From contig JAGWKJ010000088.1 of assembly GCA_028865375.1 (NCBI GenBank), positions 1 through 8,750 of the forward strand: DNA of 8,750 nt, written 5' to 3'. This DNA comes from Hyphomicrobiales bacterium. Its GTDB lineage: Bacteria > Pseudomonadota > Alphaproteobacteria > Rhizobiales > Beijerinckiaceae. A program made the translations under genes and the position numbers. The notes beneath the pieces were generated by a model that searched no databases, had not been told where the DNA came from, and saw only the letters and a program-made list of their open reading frames with translations. Numbering within the stretch: position 1 is the stretch's first letter; the number at the start of each line of letters is the position of its first letter. Of this stretch, positions 6,500 to 8,750 are shown in pieces.

Positions 6500-8010
6500 G
6501 GGAGGCCGCCGCAATGTCCACGCGCCTGTCGCTCGCCGCCCTGCCGTCGCTGGGCGGGGGCGTGTCGGTTCCTCGCTACCGGCGCGCCGACCTCAAACCC
6601 GGAATCCTGCACATCGGGCTCGGCAATTTCCATCGCGCCCACCAGGCGGTCTATCTCGACGAATTGTTCGACACGGGCCGCGGGCGCGACTGGGCGCTGG
6701 TGGGCGCGGGCGTGCGCGCCAACGACGAGGACATGCGCCAAAAACTGATGGCGCAGGACTGGCTCACCACGGTGGTCGCGCAGGAAGCCGACGCGACGGC
6801 CGCGCGCGTGACCGGGGCGATGGTGGATTTCGTGAAGCCCGGCGACCCGGCGGCGATGCTGGCGGCGCTGGCGCGCCCGGAGATCCGCATCGTGTCGCTC
6901 ACCGTCACCGAAGGCGGCTATTACATCGATCCGGCGACGCAGAAATTCGACGCCGCGCATCCCGACATCGTCGCGGATTCGAGGAACCCGGACGCGCCCA
7001 GGACGGCGTTCGGCCTCATCCTCGCCGGCCTCGCGCGCCGCCGCGCCGCGGGCATGGTTCCCTTCACGGTGATGTGCTGCGACAACATCCCGGGCAACGG
7101 ACACGTCACCCGCAACGCGGTGGCCGGCCTCGCCGACCTCGTCGACAAGGACCTCGCCAAGTGGGTGCGCGAGGCCGTCGCCTTTCCCGACTCGATGGTC
7201 GACCGCATCACGCCGGCCACGAGCGACCGCGAGCGCGCGATCGTGAAGGACCGCTACGGCTACGAGGATTCCTGGCCGGTGTTCTGCGAAGACTTCAAGC
7301 AATGGGTGCTGGAGGACAATTTCCCCGCCGGCCGCCCGCCTCTCGAGGAAGTCGGCGTCACGTTCACCGACGCGGTGGGCCCATACGAGAACATGAAGAT
7401 CCGCGTCCTCAACGGCGGGCACGCGGCGATCGCCTATCCCGGCGGCCTGCTCGACATCCACTTCGTCCACGAGGCGATGGAGGACGCGCAGATCCGCGCC
7501 TTCCTCGCCAAGCTGACGAAGGACGAGATCATGCCGACCTTCGAGCCGCCGCCCGGCGCCTCGAAGGAAGACTATCGCCTGCTGATCGAGCGCCGCTTCT
7601 CGAACCCCAAGATCGGCGACACGATCTCCCGCCTCGCGCTCGACGGCTCGAACCGCCAGCCCAAGTTCATCCTGCCCCCGGTGCGCGACCGCTTGGCGGC
7701 GGGCGGGGGCGCGGCTGGTCTCGCGCTCGTGTCGGCGATGTGGTGCCGCTATTGCTACGGCCAGAGCGAGAGCGGCAAGGCGATCCCGCCCAACGACCCG
7801 AGCTGGGACCGGTTGCAGGCCACCGCCAAGGCCGCGCGGGCCGACGCCAAGGCGTGGCTGGCGATGAAGGACATCTTCGGCGACCTTGCCGACCACCCCG
7901 TCTATGTCGCCGCCTTCTCCGACGCGCTGGGCAAGCTGTGGTCGCAAGGCGTGCGCAAGACGCTCGACGATTACCTCGCCGGCCGCGCGTGACGCCGCGG
8001 GAGGCCGCCG
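6500..8010 (+). repeat. 12-bp direct repeat at both borders of mtlK
   Basis: GGGAGGCCGCCG occurs exactly at 6500-6511 (smoK–mtlK gap) and at 7999-8010 (mtlK–smoS gap). At the first site it contains the mtlK ribosome-binding sequence. At the second it lies upstream of another candidate site, GGGGGAAA at 8017-8024. It may be a trace of gene rearrangement or only GC-rich Shine–Dalgarno similarity. Confidence 0.6.
6514..7992 (+). CDS. mtlK: Mannitol 2-dehydrogenase (D-mannitol to D-fructose, NAD-linked)
   Basis: Cytoplasmic long-chain polyol dehydrogenase of 492 residues (family of Pseudomonas fluorescens mannitol 2-dehydrogenase, 493 residues). It oxidises imported D-mannitol to D-fructose. The N-terminal Rossmann fold has HIGLGNFHRAHQ at 33-44. 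The catalytic region matches the P. fluorescens enzyme, including numbering: N191 (CDNIPGNG), D230 (MVDRITP), E292, the catalytic lysine K295, N300 and H303 in MKIRVLNGGHA. In the cofactor-specificity pair after the second strand, the equivalent of E68 is N70, and D69 is kept as D71, which favours NAD over NADP (inference). The start has a good GGGAGG site 8 nt upstream and lies 14 nt after smoK. In the published Rhodobacter sphaeroides operon, as I recall it, smoS precedes mtlK; here the order is reversed. Confidence 0.94.
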   Translation: MSTRLSLAALPSLGGGVSVPRYRRADLKPGILHIGLGNFHRAHQAVYLDELFDTGRGRDWALVGAGVRANDEDMRQKLMAQDWLTTVVAQEADATAARVTGAMVDFVKPGDPAAMLAALARPEIRIVSLTVTEGGYYIDPATQKFDAAHPDIVADSRNPDAPRTAFGLILAGLARRRAAGMVPFTVMCCDNIPGNGHVTRNAVAGLADLVDKDLAKWVREAVAFPDSMVDRITPATSDRERAIVKDRYGYEDSWPVFCEDFKQWVLEDNFPAGRPPLEEVGVTFTDAVGPYENMKIRVLNGGHAAIAYPGGLLDIHFVHEAMEDAQIRAFLAKLTKDEIMPTFEPPPGASKEDYRLLIERRFSNPKIGDTISRLALDGSNRQPKFILPPVRDRLAAGGGAAGLALVSAMWCRYCYGQSESGKAIPPNDPSWDRLQATAKAARADAKAWLAMKDIFGDLADHPVYVAAFSDALGKLWSQGVRKTLDDYLAGRA

Positions 8011-8026
8011 ACATCCGGGGGAAACC

Positions 8027-8750
8027 ATGAAGCTCAAGGACAAGGTGGCGCTCGTCACCGGCGGCGCGCGCGGCATCGGCGCGGCGATCTGCCGGGCCTA
8101 TGTCGCCGAAGGCGCCAGCGTCGTCGTCGCCGACGTCGAAGCTGAAGCCGCGGAAGCGCTGGCCAAGGAGCTCGGCGCCAAGGCGCTCGCCGTGCGGGTC
8201 GACGTGCGCGACCAAGCGTCGATCGCCGCCATGGTCGAAGCGGCGGTGAAGGCGTTCGGCGGCCTCGACGTGCTCGTCAACAACGCCGGCGTCTTCGACA
8301 TGGGGCCGATCGAGGAATTGACGGAAGCCGGCTTCGACCGCCAGTTCGGGGTCAATGTCAGGGGGCTGTTGTTCGTCACCAAGGCGGTGGTCGCGCGCAT
8401 GAAGGCACAGGGGCGCGGCGGCAAGATCGTCAACGTGTCGAGCCAGGCGGGCCGTCGCGGCGAACCCAACATCGCGGTCTATTGCGCCACCAAGGCGGCG
8501 GTCATCAGCGTCACGCAATCGCTCGGGCTGGAGCTCATCAAGCACCGCATCCACGTCAACGGCATCGCGCCGGGCGTCGTCGACACGCCGATGTGGGACC
8601 GGGTCGATTCGCTGTTCGCCAAATACGAGAACCGCCCGCTCGGCGAAAAGAAGCGGCTGGTCGGCGAGGCCGTGCCGTACGGGCGCATGGGCCTGCCCGA
8701 CGACTACCGCGGGCCGGCCGTGTTCCTCGCTTCGTCCGACAGCGATTACG
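8027..8750 (+). CDS. smoS: Sorbitol (glucitol) dehydrogenase, SDR family; 3' end cut by window
   Basis: Classical short-chain dehydrogenase that oxidises sorbitol (D-glucitol) to D-fructose in the cytoplasm. The window holds 241 codons plus one base; the family has about 256 residues, so only the extreme C-terminus is missing. Motifs in order: cofactor loop TGGARGIG (11-18), D36 after VVVA, which indicates NAD preference, NNAG (85-88), N110, catalytic S139 in NVSSQAGRRGE, Y152 and K156 in YCATK, and IAPGVVDTPMWD (180-191). The SSQAGRRGE and APGVVD..WD wording is close to the Rhodobacter sphaeroides sorbitol dehydrogenase as I remember it, which separates it from generic SDR enzymes. ATG at 8027 is preceded by GGGGGAAA and lies 34 nt after mtlK. 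Galactitol or other hexitols may also be substrates. Confidence 0.9.
   Translation, partial: MKLKDKVALVTGGARGIGAAICRAYVAEGASVVVADVEAEAAEALAKELGAKALAVRVDVRDQASIAAMVEAAVKAFGGLDVLVNNAGVFDMGPIEELTEAGFDRQFGVNVRGLLFVTKAVVARMKAQGRGGKIVNVSSQAGRRGEPNIAVYCATKAAVISVTQSLGLELIKHRIHVNGIAPGVVDTPMWDRVDSLFAKYENRPLGEKKRLVGEAVPYGRMGLPDDYRGPAVFLASSDSDY

Overview
The window looks like chromosomal DNA of a high-GC alphaproteobacterium. The evidence is the rRNA operon tail order 23S–5S–tRNA-fMet, the base composition, and a polyol gene set of the smo/mtlK type described in Rhodobacter and rhizobia. The conserved run across the 23S end (around 421-450) and the A29:U41 initiator tRNA fit Hyphomicrobiales (rhizobia-like) best, but I cannot name a genus.

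Region 1 (1-844) is the end of an rRNA operon. It holds the 3' part of the 23S rRNA starting at the peptidyl-transferase loop, a 23S–5S spacer with two hairpins, a complete 5S rRNA inside a long processing stem, a hairpin-bearing spacer, the initiator tRNA with encoded CCA, and a textbook intrinsic terminator.

Region 2 (845-2123) holds a SorC/DeoR-type sugar-binding transcription regulator. A possible 15-codon leader ORF overlaps its probable start. Then comes a 149-bp control region with a -35-like element, two inverted repeats and a small U-tailed hairpin.

Region 3 (2124-8750) is a tightly packed, co-directional operon for hexitol uptake and oxidation. It encodes SmoE (periplasmic binding protein), SmoF and SmoG (permeases), SmoK (ATPase), MtlK (mannitol 2-dehydrogenase) and SmoS (sorbitol dehydrogenase, cut by the window end). 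Together they would import mannitol and sorbitol and oxidise both to fructose; a fructokinase would be needed but is not in view. Two GC-rich hairpins lie between smoE and smoF and may set a higher level of binding protein.

Most of the window is a known pathway. The most unusual thing is SmoG: at 351 residues it is about 75 longer than the usual form as I remember it. The excess is mainly an extra two-helix hairpin inserted in the cytoplasmic loop before the segment that resumes the family sequence. That insert contains an exact 19-nt in-frame direct repeat with a 90-nt period. Other points are the possible leader ORF, the non-canonical 3G:C element in tRNA-fMet, and mtlK lying before smoS with a 12-nt repeat at both of its borders.
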